From: Streptosporangium album
Lineage (GTDB): Bacteria; Actinomycetota; Actinomycetes; Streptosporangiales; Streptosporangiaceae
Assembly (NCBI RefSeq): GCF_014203795.1
Contig: NZ_JACHJU010000004.1
Coordinates: forward strand, 124,001-188,000
Direction of reading: 5' to 3'
DNA length: 64,000 nt
In this document: piece after piece, positions 34,901 through 43,797 of the stretch
Layout of the letters: each line of letters opens with the position of its first letter
Position numbering within the stretch: the stretch's first letter is position 1
Notes under the pieces: model-generated
Told to the model about the DNA's origin: nothing
The model's input: only the letters and a program-made list of their open reading frames with translations
The model's database searches: none
Position numbers and translations under genes: made by a program

Positions 34901-37900
34901 GTCGATGCCCGGCTGAAGTGGGGCGAGACGTACTCGTGGATGGCGAAGGCCGCCACCACGTACACCACGGTCACCTCGTCGTGGCGGACCTTCACCCCCG
35001 TTCCCGAGCAGGGCAACATCAACGGCCTGCTGGCCGCCGGCACGCAAGGTCGCGAGTTCAACCATGTCTCTGGCAACTACGCGTCCACGGCGACGGACGC
35101 CTCGGTGACGACGGTGGGGCCGCCGCTGTCGGTGAACCGTACGTACAACAGCCTGGACCCGCGGACCGACGGCATCTTCGGCGCCGGGTGGACGACCCGC
35201 TGGGACATGCGCATCGAGGAGGAGCCGACCGGGAGCCTGCTGGTGACCTATCCGGGCGGCGAGCAGCTGCGGTTCGCGTCCATGGGCAACGGCGCCTACG
35301 CGCCGCCGTCGGGGACGTTCGCGACGATGGCCGCCGAGCAGACCGGTGGCTGGCGCCTGATGGACAAGTCGGCCACCTCCTACTGGTTCGAGGCCTCGGG
35401 CCTCCTCTCGAAGATCACCGATCATCGGGGGCGGGCGCAGGAGCTGACCCGCGGCGCCGACGGCAAGCTGGCCAAGGTGGCCGCGACGGGCGGCAGGTCG
35501 CTGACGTTCACCTGGGCCGGCAATCACGTCGCGAGCGTCTCCACCGACCCGGTGGACGGCAACCCGCTCACCTGGACCTACGCCTACGAGGGCGACCTGC
35601 TGGTCAAGGTGTGCCCGCCGACCTCGGCGACGGCCTGCACGACCTACGAGTACGGGACAGGCTCGCGGTACAAGAGCGTGGTCACCGACTCCGGGCCGAA
35701 GTACTACTACCGGCTGAACGAGGGCGAGACCCGTACCGGCACCGTCGTCGCCAGCGCAGCGGGCTGGAACATCACCGAGCAGCAGGCCAAGCTGAACGGG
35801 ACCATCCCGGCGGACCTCGGCGCGCGGGTGCCGGGCGCGCTGGCCGGCTCGCCGGACACCGCGATGCGTTTCAAGGGGGCGGCGACCTCGACGTACGTGC
35901 AGCTCCCGGCCGATGCGATCAGCGGTCAGGGCGGCGAGCCGGCGGTGGAAGCGTGGTTCAGGACCACCACGTCCGGCACGGTCATCGGGATGCAGGGCGC
36001 GGACAACGGCACGCCTCCGTCGTTCGTGCCGGTGATGTACGTGGGCACCGACGGCAAGCTGCGCGGCCAGTTCGGCACCGGCACTTCCACCACCGCGCAC
36101 ACCCCGCTCACCTCCACCGGTGCGGTGAACGACGGCAACTGGCACCATGCGGTGCTGTCGTCGGTGGAGACCAGGCCCGCCTCGAGCACGAGGCCCGCCG
36201 AACACACGCAGACCCTCTACCTGGACGGCGCCGCAGTGGGCACGCTGGCCGGCGAGGTCCAGCACGACGAGATGGCGGAGACCCGGATCGGGTCCGGGTA
36301 CGGCTCCCCGGCCTGGCCGTCGAGCACCACCAGCACCGCGCCGTTCCCGTTCAACGGCGACATCGACGAGGTCGCGGTCTACGGCAGGCCCCTGAGCAAG
36401 GCGGCCGTGCAGCGGCACTTCGCGGCAGGCAAGCCGCAGCCGCAGCTCACCAAGGTAACCCAGCCGTCGGGCCGCGTGTGGGCGGTCAACGTCTACAACC
36501 CGGACGGCGGCCGGCTGGTGACGCACACCGACTCCAACGGCGGCACCTGGAAGCTGTCGAACCCGGTGTACACCAAGCAGACCACCCTCTCCACCTTCGC
36601 GACCGTGACGGTGACCGACCCGCACGACGGCGTCGTCACCTACGTCGCCGACGCGCAGCGTGGCTACCGGCAGGTGTCGGTGACCGACCAGGTCGGAGCG
36701 ACCACGAAGTGGGCCTATGACGTGGGCGGATACCCGGCCAAGGTGATCGACCCGAACGGCAACGTGGTCGAGCTGGCGTTCAACGCCCGTGGGAACCTGC
36801 TGGCGAAGAAGACCTGCAGAACGGCGGGCGCGAACTGCTCGACCGAGTACTACGACTACTTCGTCGACGTCGACAAGCCGTTCGACGCCCGCAACGACGT
36901 GAAGATCGGTGAGCGGGACGGCCGGTCCGCCTCGGCCGCCGACGAGACCTACATGACCTCGTGGACGTACAACTCGTTCGGAGAGGAGACCAGGACCACG
37001 ACTCCGGCGACGGCGGACTTCCCGGCCGGGCGCAGCACGGTCAAGACCTACACCGACGGTACCGAGCCGGCCGTCGGCGGCGGCACGACGCCCGCGGGCA
37101 TGGTGAAGTCAGACAAAGACTACAAGGGCTACGAGACCACGTACGCCTTCACCGCCGCCGGCGACCTCGCGACGGAGACGCTGCCGTCCGGGCTGGTCAA
37201 GAAGTACACCCATGACGCCCTTGGGAGGGTGACCGCCACGACGGAGATCTCCGAGGCGTTCCCCGAGGGGGTCACGACCACGGTCGCCTACGACGGGATG
37301 GGACGAGTGCTGTCCAGGACCGGCCCTGCCGTCAAGAACGAGGTGGACGGCAAGACGCACACGCTGCGCTGGTCGGCGGGTTACAACGAGGACGGCCTGC
37401 CGATGACGGAGACCAATGAGGACCTGACCGGAGGGGACGCGCCGCGCAGGACCGTCTACACCTACGACGCCTACGGCAGGCAGGCGACGATCACCGGGCC
37501 CGAGGGGAGCGTGGAGACGTTCGCCTACGACCACAAGGGTCAGAAGATCTCCGCCACCGACGCACGGGGCACGACGCTGGCGTACACCTACACCCCGCGT
37601 GGCGAGCCGGCCACGACGGTGCTGAAGGGCTGGACCGGCAGCCCCACCGCGCCGCAGGCGGCCACGGACATCGTGCTGACCTCGAACGCCTACGACCCGG
37701 CTGGACGGCTGGCCTCGCAGACCGACGCCATGGGCCGCACCACCGCCTACACCTACTACGCCGACAACCTGCCGGCGGAGACGACGGCCAAGGGCGCCAG
37801 GTTGAACGGGTCGGATGCCGTGCTGGACGTGGTGGTGGACTCGAAGGTGTATGACGCCGCGAACCACCTCATCCGCCAGACCACCGGCAACGGCACACTG

Positions 37901-40900
37901 CGGGTGGAGGCCGCCTACGACGCGGCCGGACGGGTCGTCTCTCAAATCGTGGACCCGGGCAAGTTGAACCGGGTCACCACACCCGTCTACGACGCCAACG
38001 GCAACATCATCAAGATCAGCCTGTCCGCGGCGGGCACCGACCGCGTCGAGTCCGTCGAGTACGCCTACGACGCAGGCGACCACCCTGTCCGGCAAACCGT
38101 GCACAACGACGGGCAGGACCTGGTGACCACGCTCACCGTGGACGACCGTGGCCTGGTCACGGCGACGACCGACCCGCGCGGCAACGCCGCCGGGGCCGAC
38201 CCGGCCGCCTACACCACCGACGTCACCTACGACAGCAGGGGCCAGAAGACGCAGGTACGACTGCCGTCGGTGCAGGTGGAGCGGGCGGGCGCCGCTCCGG
38301 CGACGCAGCGGCCCACGGCCAAGATCGGCTACAACACCTTCGGCGAGCCCACGCAGCAGGTTGACCCTGAGGGCCGGCTCGTCAGCTCGACCCTGGACCG
38401 GGTCGGGCGGGTCGTGGAGCAGAACCTCCCCACCTACACGCCTCCCGGCGGACAGCCGGTCTCGCCCAAGGCCACCACCGTCTACAACGCCGCCGGTGAT
38501 GCGGTCAGCGTGACCGACCCACGCGGCCAGACCACGACCGCGGTCTACGACGGGCTCGGTCGCAAGGTGCAGGTCACCGCGCCCAGGACGGGCTCGGCCG
38601 CGGCCGGAGTGTGGAACTACGGCTATGACCTGCTGGGCGAGGCGCTGTGGACGACGGATCCGACCGGGGCGCGTGCGGAGTCCACGTACGATGATCTCGG
38701 CCGGCAGATCACCTTGACCACAATCGAGCGCAAGCCGTCGCAGGCGGTGTACGTGACGAAGATGGAGTATGACGACGCCGGTCGGGTGACCAAGACGACC
38801 CGGCCGACCGGCGACACCTCCATCCGCACGTACGACGCCACCGGCGCGCTGGCCGGGCAGACCGACGCGCTGGGCAACACCACGACCTTCGGCTACGACC
38901 TCGCCGGCCGCCCGACGACGACCACCAACGCGCTGGGCCTGACCAGCAAGGCCGGCTACGACCTGGCCGGCCGCAAGACCCGGATCCAGGAACTGGACGA
39001 CGCCGGTGCGGTGCTGCGCACCCACACCATCGGCTACGACCTGGCGGGCAACGCCACCAGTCAGACCTCCGGTGAGGGGCACACCACCGAGCGGTTGTTC
39101 GACGCCGCGAACCGGCTGATCGAACAGCGCGAACCGATCTCGGCGACCGAGAAGATCACCACCACGTTCGGCTACGACGCCGCGGGTGCGCAGACCCGCT
39201 CGACCGACGGCCGCGGGAACGCCACCTACGCCACCTACAACAGCCTGGGCCTCCTCGAGTCGATGATCGAGCCGAGCACCGCCGCCCACCCCGACCCCGC
39301 AGACCGGACCTGGACCACCCTCTACGACGCCGGCGGTAACTCGGTGACCAGCCTCCTCCCCGGCGGAGTGCGCGTAGACCGGATCTTCGACGAGCTGAAC
39401 CGCCTGGTGAAGCAGACCGGCACCGGCGCCGAGGCGAACACCGAGGACAAGACGTTCGGCTACGACGCGGCGGGCCGCCTGACCGCCGCCGGTGATCTCA
39501 ACTTCACCCTCAACGACCGCGGCCTGCTACTCAAGACGGCAGGCGCGGGCGGCGACCTCAACGCCTACGCCTACGACGCCAACGGCCGTCTGGCCCAGCG
39601 CGTCGACGTGACCGGCACGTCCACCTTCACCTGGGACGGGGCCGACCGGCTGACCCAGTCGATCGACCCGGTCAGCAACACCGCCATAGACTACGGCTAC
39701 GACAAGGCCAACCGGCTGACGTCCATGGCCTACGGGACCTCGGGCGCGCGGCGCAGCTACACCTACGACGCGCTGAACCGGCTGACCAAGGACCAGCTCA
39801 CCACTGCCGCGGGTGGCGCGATCGCCTCCATCGAGTACGGCTACGACCTCAACGACAACCTCACCTCCAAGACCACCACCGGCACGGCCGGGGCCGGCAC
39901 CAACACCTACGCCTACGACCAGTCCAACCGACTCATCTCCTGGACCGCCCCGGGCGGCACGAAGACCGCCTACGAGTGGGACGCCTCGGGCAACCGGGTC
40001 AAGGCCGGCGACAAGACCTTCACCTACGACGAACGCAACCGCCTGACCTCGGGCGACGGACACACCTACACGTACACCGCACGCGGCACCCTGCTGGAGG
40101 ATTCGGCCGGGATCGTCCGGCGCACCAAGTTCGACGCCTTCGACCGGCTCATCAACGACGACGCCGTCACCTACGGCTACGACGCTCTCGATCGTATGGA
40201 GACCCGCACACAGAGCGGGCAGACCTTGTCCTTCGCCTACGAGGGGGTCAGCAACAACCTGGTGGCCGTCACCGACGCCAACGGCGCCAAGCGGGCCACC
40301 TTCGGCCGCGACGCGCTCGGCCGCACTCTCGGCATCAACGACGGCACCGGAGCCCAGCTGGCCTTCTCCGACCTACGCGGCGACCTGGTCGGGGCCTTCG
40401 CCGCCAACGCGACCGCTCTGGCTGATTCGGTGGCCTACGACCCCTTCGGCGAGGTCATCACGCGCACCGGCCCCGAGCACGCGCTCGGCTATCAGGGCGG
40501 CTACACCGACCCCACGACCCGCATGATCAACATGGCGGCCCGCTGGTACCAGCCGACCACCGGCAGCTTCGTCTCGCGCGACACCCTCACGCAGAACCCC
40601 GACCCGTCGGTCCAGCTCAACCGCTACGCCTACGCCAACAACAACCCCCTCACCAACGTCGACCTGGACGGGCACAAGAGCACGTCGAAGAAGAACCCGG
40701 TCGACACCTATGAGGAATGCAAGGGGCAGAAGAAGAAGAGCAAGACGTGCGGAGAGATCATCTCCGACCACAATCGGTGCGTCAAGGACTACGGAAAGTC
40801 GTACTGCAAGGAGTCCGAGAAGGAGTACACGACCTGCCGCAAGGAGAACGGCAAGAGCTACTGCAGCGCGACCAAGGACGTCTACGGGGACTGCCGCGCT

Positions 40901-41797
40901 GACGCGAAGTCCCACATGGGAGTGGTCTCGAAGGGCGGCAGCCTGGGGTCGTGCAGGGACGCGGCCTCGACGTACGCGGAGTGCCGGGCCGCGGTGATCG
41001 ATCGGCCGACCTGTCTCGACGCGAAGGACAACTACATCGCCTGTCGCGCCGAAGGAAGCACGAGAAAAGTCTGCATCGAGGATGCCGGCAACTATCGAAC
41101 CTGCCGGGCCGGCCATCCCAACTCCAAGGAGATGTGCGGCAACGCTTCGGACATGTATCGCGGCTGCCGTTACGGCAACAAGACCAGCCAGCCCGTCTGC
41201 GCCGCGGAGAGTGATTACTACGTCAAATGCCGGGATCAGGCGAAGGACGCCAATCACAACGGCTGCAAATCCTTCGCCGGCAGCTATTCCGACTGCATGT
41301 CCTCCAAGCAGTACGGCAACCATTCGGCGCAGTTCTGCAACACCGCGTACGACTCGCAGATGACGTGCATGAAGACGGACCGCGTCAAGGACTGCAACTG
41401 GGTCGACGACGTCTACCTGGAGTGCGCGAAGAAGATGAAGGGCGAGCAGCCCTGCACGCAAGGGGGCGGCTTCACCGGGAAGAAATGCAATGCGAAGGGC
41501 GGCGACTGCGTCTACTACCTGAGCAACTCCGCCGCGAACCTCCTCGCAGCCGGCCTCGGTTCGATCACCGGGTTCGCGGAGGCATTGTGCGGGGTAAGCG
41601 CCGCCACAATCATCGGCATACCGCTGGGAGTTGTCTGCGGGGCGGCGGCCGGAATCCTCGGCGTGGCGACAGCGGTGATCCTGAACAACAACAAGGGGAA
41701 CGGGATCTGGTTCAAGTTCAAAACGGGCACGTACTATGATCAGCAGTCCGGAATGTTCATGCCGATGATCAAGGAACTGAATATTGGATCGCAGTAG
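31928..41797 (+). CDS. Giant Rhs polymorphic toxin, 5' end removed by an insertion sequence
   Basis: Open frame of 3289 codons, cut at its start by the insertion sequence at 30264, so signal peptide and promoter are absent; GTG 31994 is only the first start codon. Order: about 7.5 tandem ~123-residue modules (VDTSKPVVSDLS...GPWSEWQ; residues 1-920), a linker, an Rhs entry domain (VNRTYNSLDPRTDGIFGAGW), a LamG-like insert (DGNWHHAVLSSVE; ~1255-1500), many YD repeats (~1515-2830), and the conserved core closing the shell (YDPFGEVITRTG, ARWYQPTTGSFVSRDTL, YANNNPLTNVDLDG; ~2835-2918). The variable tip (~2919-3289) has eleven C-x9-C motifs, then a Gly/Ala-rich hydrophobic stretch (NLLAAGLGSITGFAEAL, PLGVVCGAAAGILGVATAVI). 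The tip resembles no toxin I know; membrane insertion is inferred. Confidence 0.88.
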   Translation, partial: QGTGLIWAGSSSKDYATGAIAWVAVPSGKLSDGWQVRWRARATTVSGVSGPWSAWVSARVDTTVFRTVPPGPVTSEVAPSLGQSVSGVWTLPSEYPVFTAAISDVDRRPGVLEAEVEHDPAVAGQGSGLIWSGQSTTFGETCFTGQPCAASHTAPAAEGIQNGWSIRWRVRAVVQSTASPGAVVAGPWSDWQLARVDTAKPLVTGVSASTGQLTSGLWTLSSTTPYFSAYGTDPQTRSLKLEAQVEHDPSATAQGSGLIWSGNGSMSSGSCSTWSACSLQTPAVTAGKLKDGWLVRWRVRVSTSANVAGPWSEWQMARVDTSKPVVSDLSASTGQLASGLWTLSSTTPNFSAYGADPETRSLKLEAQVEHDPSAAGQGTGLIWSDSGQVSSGSCSTWSRCSLQTPAVTAGKLKDGWLIRWRVRVATSAGVASPWSEWQAARVDISKPVVSDLSVSTGQLASGLWTLSSTTPYFSAYGADPESRSLKLEAQVEHDPSAAGQRSGLIWSDSGQVSSGSCSTWSRCSLQTPAIPAGKLKDGWLVRWRVRVSTSANVAGPWSEWQMARVDTSKPVVSDLSASTGQLASGLWTLSSTTPYFSAYGADPESRSLKLDAEVEHDPSAAGQGTGLIWSDSGQVSSGSCATWSRCSLQTPTVTSGKLKDGWLVRWRVRASTSSGVASPWSEWQTATVQVSGTAGNGLGAVPATRGSDTWTLSSATPWLYAKVTDAGGSKLVLGAEIEHNPATGQGIGVIWSGKGATSYASSGNAWVQVPAGKLTDGMKIRWRVRGVTTAGAEGEWSAWQAATVDLRKPSVDGLGMNPAIRGTTSWTAESLTPSMYARVTDPDNRLSRLNVEVEHDPAKSEQGTGLIWTGTSDKEYASGTSAWAAVPADKLTDGWQIRWRARATTASGVSGPWSDWVYATVTALPFESFSPAHNSQVGTLTPVLSVNARPYNKGEVKYWFQLCAGSAPNWRWCKDSAEKTEDWTKEGVWQVVDARLKWGETYSWMAKAATTYTTVTSSWRTFTPVPEQGNINGLLAAGTQGREFNHVSGNYASTATDASVTTVGPPLSVNRTYNSLDPRTDGIFGAGWTTRWDMRIEEEPTGSLLVTYPGGEQLRFASMGNGAYAPPSGTFATMAAEQTGGWRLMDKSATSYWFEASGLLSKITDHRGRAQELTRGADGKLAKVAATGGRSLTFTWAGNHVASVSTDPVDGNPLTWTYAYEGDLLVKVCPPTSATACTTYEYGTGSRYKSVVTDSGPKYYYRLNEGETRTGTVVASAAGWNITEQQAKLNGTIPADLGARVPGALAGSPDTAMRFKGAATSTYVQLPADAISGQGGEPAVEAWFRTTTSGTVIGMQGADNGTPPSFVPVMYVGTDGKLRGQFGTGTSTTAHTPLTSTGAVNDGNWHHAVLSSVETRPASSTRPAEHTQTLYLDGAAVGTLAGEVQHDEMAETRIGSGYGSPAWPSSTTSTAPFPFNGDIDEVAVYGRPLSKAAVQRHFAAGKPQPQLTKVTQPSGRVWAVNVYNPDGGRLVTHTDSNGGTWKLSNPVYTKQTTLSTFATVTVTDPHDGVVTYVADAQRGYRQVSVTDQVGATTKWAYDVGGYPAKVIDPNGNVVELAFNARGNLLAKKTCRTAGANCSTEYYDYFVDVDKPFDARNDVKIGERDGRSASAADETYMTSWTYNSFGEETRTTTPATADFPAGRSTVKTYTDGTEPAVGGGTTPAGMVKSDKDYKGYETTYAFTAAGDLATETLPSGLVKKYTHDALGRVTATTEISEAFPEGVTTTVAYDGMGRVLSRTGPAVKNEVDGKTHTLRWSAGYNEDGLPMTETNEDLTGGDAPRRTVYTYDAYGRQATITGPEGSVETFAYDHKGQKISATDARGTTLAYTYTPRGEPATTVLKGWTGSPTAPQAATDIVLTSNAYDPAGRLASQTDAMGRTTAYTYYADNLPAETTAKGARLNGSDAVLDVVVDSKVYDAANHLIRQTTGNGTLRVEAAYDAAGRVVSQIVDPGKLNRVTTPVYDANGNIIKISLSAAGTDRVESVEYAYDAGDHPVRQTVHNDGQDLVTTLTVDDRGLVTATTDPRGNAAGADPAAYTTDVTYDSRGQKTQVRLPSVQVERAGAAPATQRPTAKIGYNTFGEPTQQVDPEGRLVSSTLDRVGRVVEQNLPTYTPPGGQPVSPKATTVYNAAGDAVSVTDPRGQTTTAVYDGLGRKVQVTAPRTGSAAAGVWNYGYDLLGEALWTTDPTGARAESTYDDLGRQITLTTIERKPSQAVYVTKMEYDDAGRVTKTTRPTGDTSIRTYDATGALAGQTDALGNTTTFGYDLAGRPTTTTNALGLTSKAGYDLAGRKTRIQELDDAGAVLRTHTIGYDLAGNATSQTSGEGHTTERLFDAANRLIEQREPISATEKITTTFGYDAAGAQTRSTDGRGNATYATYNSLGLLESMIEPSTAAHPDPADRTWTTLYDAGGNSVTSLLPGGVRVDRIFDELNRLVKQTGTGAEANTEDKTFGYDAAGRLTAAGDLNFTLNDRGLLLKTAGAGGDLNAYAYDANGRLAQRVDVTGTSTFTWDGADRLTQSIDPVSNTAIDYGYDKANRLTSMAYGTSGARRSYTYDALNRLTKDQLTTAAGGAIASIEYGYDLNDNLTSKTTTGTAGAGTNTYAYDQSNRLISWTAPGGTKTAYEWDASGNRVKAGDKTFTYDERNRLTSGDGHTYTYTARGTLLEDSAGIVRRTKFDAFDRLINDDAVTYGYDALDRMETRTQSGQTLSFAYEGVSNNLVAVTDANGAKRATFGRDALGRTLGINDGTGAQLAFSDLRGDLVGAFAANATALADSVAYDPFGEVITRTGPEHALGYQGGYTDPTTRMINMAARWYQPTTGSFVSRDTLTQNPDPSVQLNRYAYANNNPLTNVDLDGHKSTSKKNPVDTYEECKGQKKKSKTCGEIISDHNRCVKDYGKSYCKESEKEYTTCRKENGKSYCSATKDVYGDCRADAKSHMGVVSKGGSLGSCRDAASTYAECRAAVIDRPTCLDAKDNYIACRAEGSTRKVCIEDAGNYRTCRAGHPNSKEMCGNASDMYRGCRYGNKTSQPVCAAESDYYVKCRDQAKDANHNGCKSFAGSYSDCMSSKQYGNHSAQFCNTAYDSQMTCMKTDRVKDCNWVDDVYLECAKKMKGEQPCTQGGGFTGKKCNAKGGDCVYYLSNSAANLLAAGLGSITGFAEALCGVSAATIIGIPLGVVCGAAAGILGVATAVILNNNKGNGIWFKFKTGTYYDQQSGMFMPMIKELNIGSQ
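32512..33987 (+). repeat. Four tandem 369-bp repeats within the Rhs gene
   Basis: Units begin with GTGGACACCTCCAAGCCG or a close variant at 32512, 32881, 33250 and 33619, spaced exactly 369 bp (123 codons), and are nearly identical in long blocks. Diverged units lie on both sides (32107-32511, 33988-34686). The identity suggests recent unequal crossing-over or gene conversion; the modules probably form a stalk of fibronectin-like beta domains. Confidence 0.9.
40718..41460 (+). other. Region encoding tandem C-x9-C motifs of the Rhs tip
   Basis: Eleven motifs with nine residues between two cysteines, for example CKESEKEYTTC, CSATKDVYGDC, CLDAKDNYIAC, CIEDAGNYRTC and CAAESDYYVKC, separated by 8-19 residues. 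In nine of eleven the seventh intervening residue is Tyr (C-x6-Y-x2-C). The spacing is that of helical hairpins stapled by disulphides. Confidence 0.9.
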
Positions 41798-42047
41798 GTC
41801 GACGTCGGGGCGTGGAATACGAATTCTTCGCAGGGTGGTGGTGATGGCGTCCGCGTTCTCCTTCTGGAGCGCCGCCACCCTCATCGTCGCCACCATGCTG
41901 TCCGACCCGAAGTCCTGGGCGGTCCCGCTCCTGATCGGCGGATCCCTTCTGGCGGTCATCGGGAGTGTGCTCACCGCCCTTGAGCGGCGACACTCCTCCG
42001 GCGCCGGCGAGAGTGACGTCACACCTCGCGATGGGGACGTCGGCTGA
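41784..42047 (+). CDS. Small two-helix membrane protein, candidate Rhs immunity protein
   Basis: About 87 residues from TTG 41784, which overlaps the last codons of the Rhs gene and is preceded by AAGGA at an 8-nt gap; ATG 41844 is the alternative. Two hydrophobic helices are predicted: ASAFSFWSAATLIVATML and AVPLLIGGSLLAVIGSVLTA, with a basic N-terminus and a polar acidic tail. Genes placed directly after an Rhs tip usually encode its cognate immunity protein, and a small membrane protein would suit a membrane-acting tip. A terminator follows at 42047. No sequence family is recognised, so function rests on position and topology. Confidence 0.6.
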   Translation: MDRSRSTSGRGIRILRRVVVMASAFSFWSAATLIVATMLSDPKSWAVPLLIGGSLLAVIGSVLTALERRHSSGAGESDVTPRDGDVG

Positions 42048-42088
42048 TGGGAGACGTCTCGGTCAGCGCCGGCCGGGCCGTCTCCCAT
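42047..42088 (+). terminator. Hairpin after the Rhs/immunity operon
   Basis: ATGGGAGACG (42047-42056) and its reverse complement CGTCTCCCAT (42079-42088) form a 10-bp stem with a GC-rich loop just after the small membrane gene. There is no T-run, as is common for actinomycete terminators. Confidence 0.6.
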
Positions 42089-42114
42089 GGGGCCTGGGGC
42101 AGGTGCTGCAGGAA

Positions 42115-43697
42115 GCACGGCCCCGGCATGTTGAGGATTTGATCGGGTTTGATTCTTTGCGTGTGACCGGTGCCGACCTTCGCGGCCGGTAATCTCTGCC
42201 CCAATCCGGGCATGAGAGGGGGCACGACTCCCCAAGATCGGGGTTCTCACACCAACCGATCTCCAGGGGGAATCGTGCCCGCTGCCGCCCTATCATCGCC
42301 GACCAGCCCCGCCCGAGGTGCCGGCTTGGGTCATGACGTGCCATCCGGTCGTGGTGGTGAGGGCGGGCTGAGGGCGCGATTCCGGGTTATCTGTGACAAA
42401 CGGGCCGTCTACAACACGCTGCATTCCCTGGAGTCGATTTTGGCGGTGGCCGCGTTCGGTACGGCGACGGTGGGAGGGGACACGGTGACCGCGATCAGCC
42501 ACTGGGCCGATGATGCCCCGCAGGAGATCTTGGCCGGGCTGGGGTGCAGGCGCGATCCGTTCACCGGTCGGCACTATCCGCCCAGCGAACGCACCCTGCG
42601 CCGGGTCCTGGCCCAGACCGACGGGGACGAGCTGGACCGGCAGACCTGCTCCTACCTGGCCGGCGGCCACGACGTCCGCGATCTGTCGGCACCGGGCCAC
42701 GGGGAACGGGCCGGAGAGCGGGACGGGGGCGATGGCCGGGAAATTCCCGCCGAGCTCCGCGTCGGTCAGGGCTGTGAGCGTGAGGGGCGCCGGGCCGCTC
42801 AGCGGACGCGGGAGCGTCCTCGGCCTGCGGGGATGCTGGAGGCAGGCGCGGCTGACGGCAAGACCGTGCGCGGCGCGGGCCATGGGCAGGCGAGCGCACC
42901 GCAACTGCTGTCGTTGCTGCATCACCGCCGTGGCGTGGTGCTGGGTCAGCGGCAGATCGCCGACAAAACCAACGAGGTGCCCGAGCTCGCGCCCCTGCTG
43001 GCCGACGCCTTGTGCGGCAGCGACGTGGCCGTTATCACCGCGGATGCGTTGCACACCGCCCGCGAAAGCGCCCGGCAGATCAGCGAGGACTTCGGCTGCT
43101 ACTACGTGCTTGTCCTCAAGGAGAACCAGCCCAGTCTCCTGGCCGCGGCCCAGGCCCGGCTCGCCCCTGGAACGGATGCAGACCACGAGCGGGCCGGCAC
43201 CGGGCACACCGAGGCCGACCGAGGCCACGGCCGCATCGAAAGCCGCACCATCCGCACCGCGCTCGCCATCGGTCTGGACTTCCCGCACGCCGCACAGCTC
43301 TTCCGGATCGTGCGACACGTCGCCGACCTGGACGGCCACGGCACCAGCAAAGAGGTGGCCTACGGGATCACCAACGCGCCCCCGGACGTGGCCGGTCCCG
43401 CGCATCTGAGCACCTACGTTCGCCAGCACTGGAGCGTGGAAAATTCCGAGCACTACGTCCGAGATCGCACCTTCCACGAGGACGACTGCCAGGCCAGAAC
43501 CGGACAGCTGCCTCACGTCCTGGCCACCCTACGCAACCTGGTCATCAGTACGTTTCGTCAACGCGGTCATGTCAACATCGCGCACGCCCGCAGGCATTAC
43601 ACCCACGTCCCACAACGACTCCTCACGCTGTTCACCCTGTGAACGCGGTATCAATCGGACCAGCCACACTCAAATCCTCAACATGCCGGGGCCGTGC
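42115..43697 (+). mobile_element. ISAs1-family insertion sequence
   Basis: A 1583-bp element with perfect 28-bp terminal inverted repeats beginning GCACGGCCCCGGCATGTTG (42115-42142; inverse 43670-43697). It is flanked by the 8-bp duplication TGCAGGAA (42107-42114 and 43698-43705), in the size range known for this family. One transposase gene fills it. A clean recent insertion. Confidence 0.92.
42275..43642 (+). CDS. ISAs1-family transposase
   Basis: 455 residues from GTG 42275, which follows AGGGGGAA by 3 nt. N-terminal DUF4372-like segment LHSLESILAVAAFGTATVGG, then the DDE catalytic domain: AADGKTVRGA (first Asp), SDVAVITADALHTARESARQ (second Asp), YYVLVLKENQPSL, GHGRIESRTIRTA, and YVRQHWSVENSEHYVRDRTF (Glu). 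Frame intact within the inverted repeats. The stretch GERAGERDGGDGREIPAELR before the catalytic core is unusually polar and may be a small local expansion. Confidence 0.9.
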   Translation: MPAAALSSPTSPARGAGLGHDVPSGRGGEGGLRARFRVICDKRAVYNTLHSLESILAVAAFGTATVGGDTVTAISHWADDAPQEILAGLGCRRDPFTGRHYPPSERTLRRVLAQTDGDELDRQTCSYLAGGHDVRDLSAPGHGERAGERDGGDGREIPAELRVGQGCEREGRRAAQRTRERPRPAGMLEAGAADGKTVRGAGHGQASAPQLLSLLHHRRGVVLGQRQIADKTNEVPELAPLLADALCGSDVAVITADALHTARESARQISEDFGCYYVLVLKENQPSLLAAAQARLAPGTDADHERAGTGHTEADRGHGRIESRTIRTALAIGLDFPHAAQLFRIVRHVADLDGHGTSKEVAYGITNAPPDVAGPAHLSTYVRQHWSVENSEHYVRDRTFHEDDCQARTGQLPHVLATLRNLVISTFRQRGHVNIAHARRHYTHVPQRLLTLFTL

Positions 43698-43797
43698 TGC
43701 AGGAAGGCGGTACCTGTCGCGACGTGTGAGCGGGCATTCCGGTCACGGCATCGGGCGGCAGAGGTCCCACGACGTGAGCGAGCCCTGCCGGCTTCGC

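Noticed and set aside
31868-36625. A 1585-codon open frame on the minus strand opposite the Rhs gene
   Set aside because: It is the GC-driven antisense shadow of the Rhs coding frame: Arg/Pro/Gly-rich low-complexity sequence, no domains, and it runs across the 369-bp repeats as repeated nonsense.
37109-39289. A 726-codon minus-strand open frame opposite the Rhs YD repeats
   Set aside because: Antisense shadow with repetitive Val/Gly/Arg composition and no recognisable domain.
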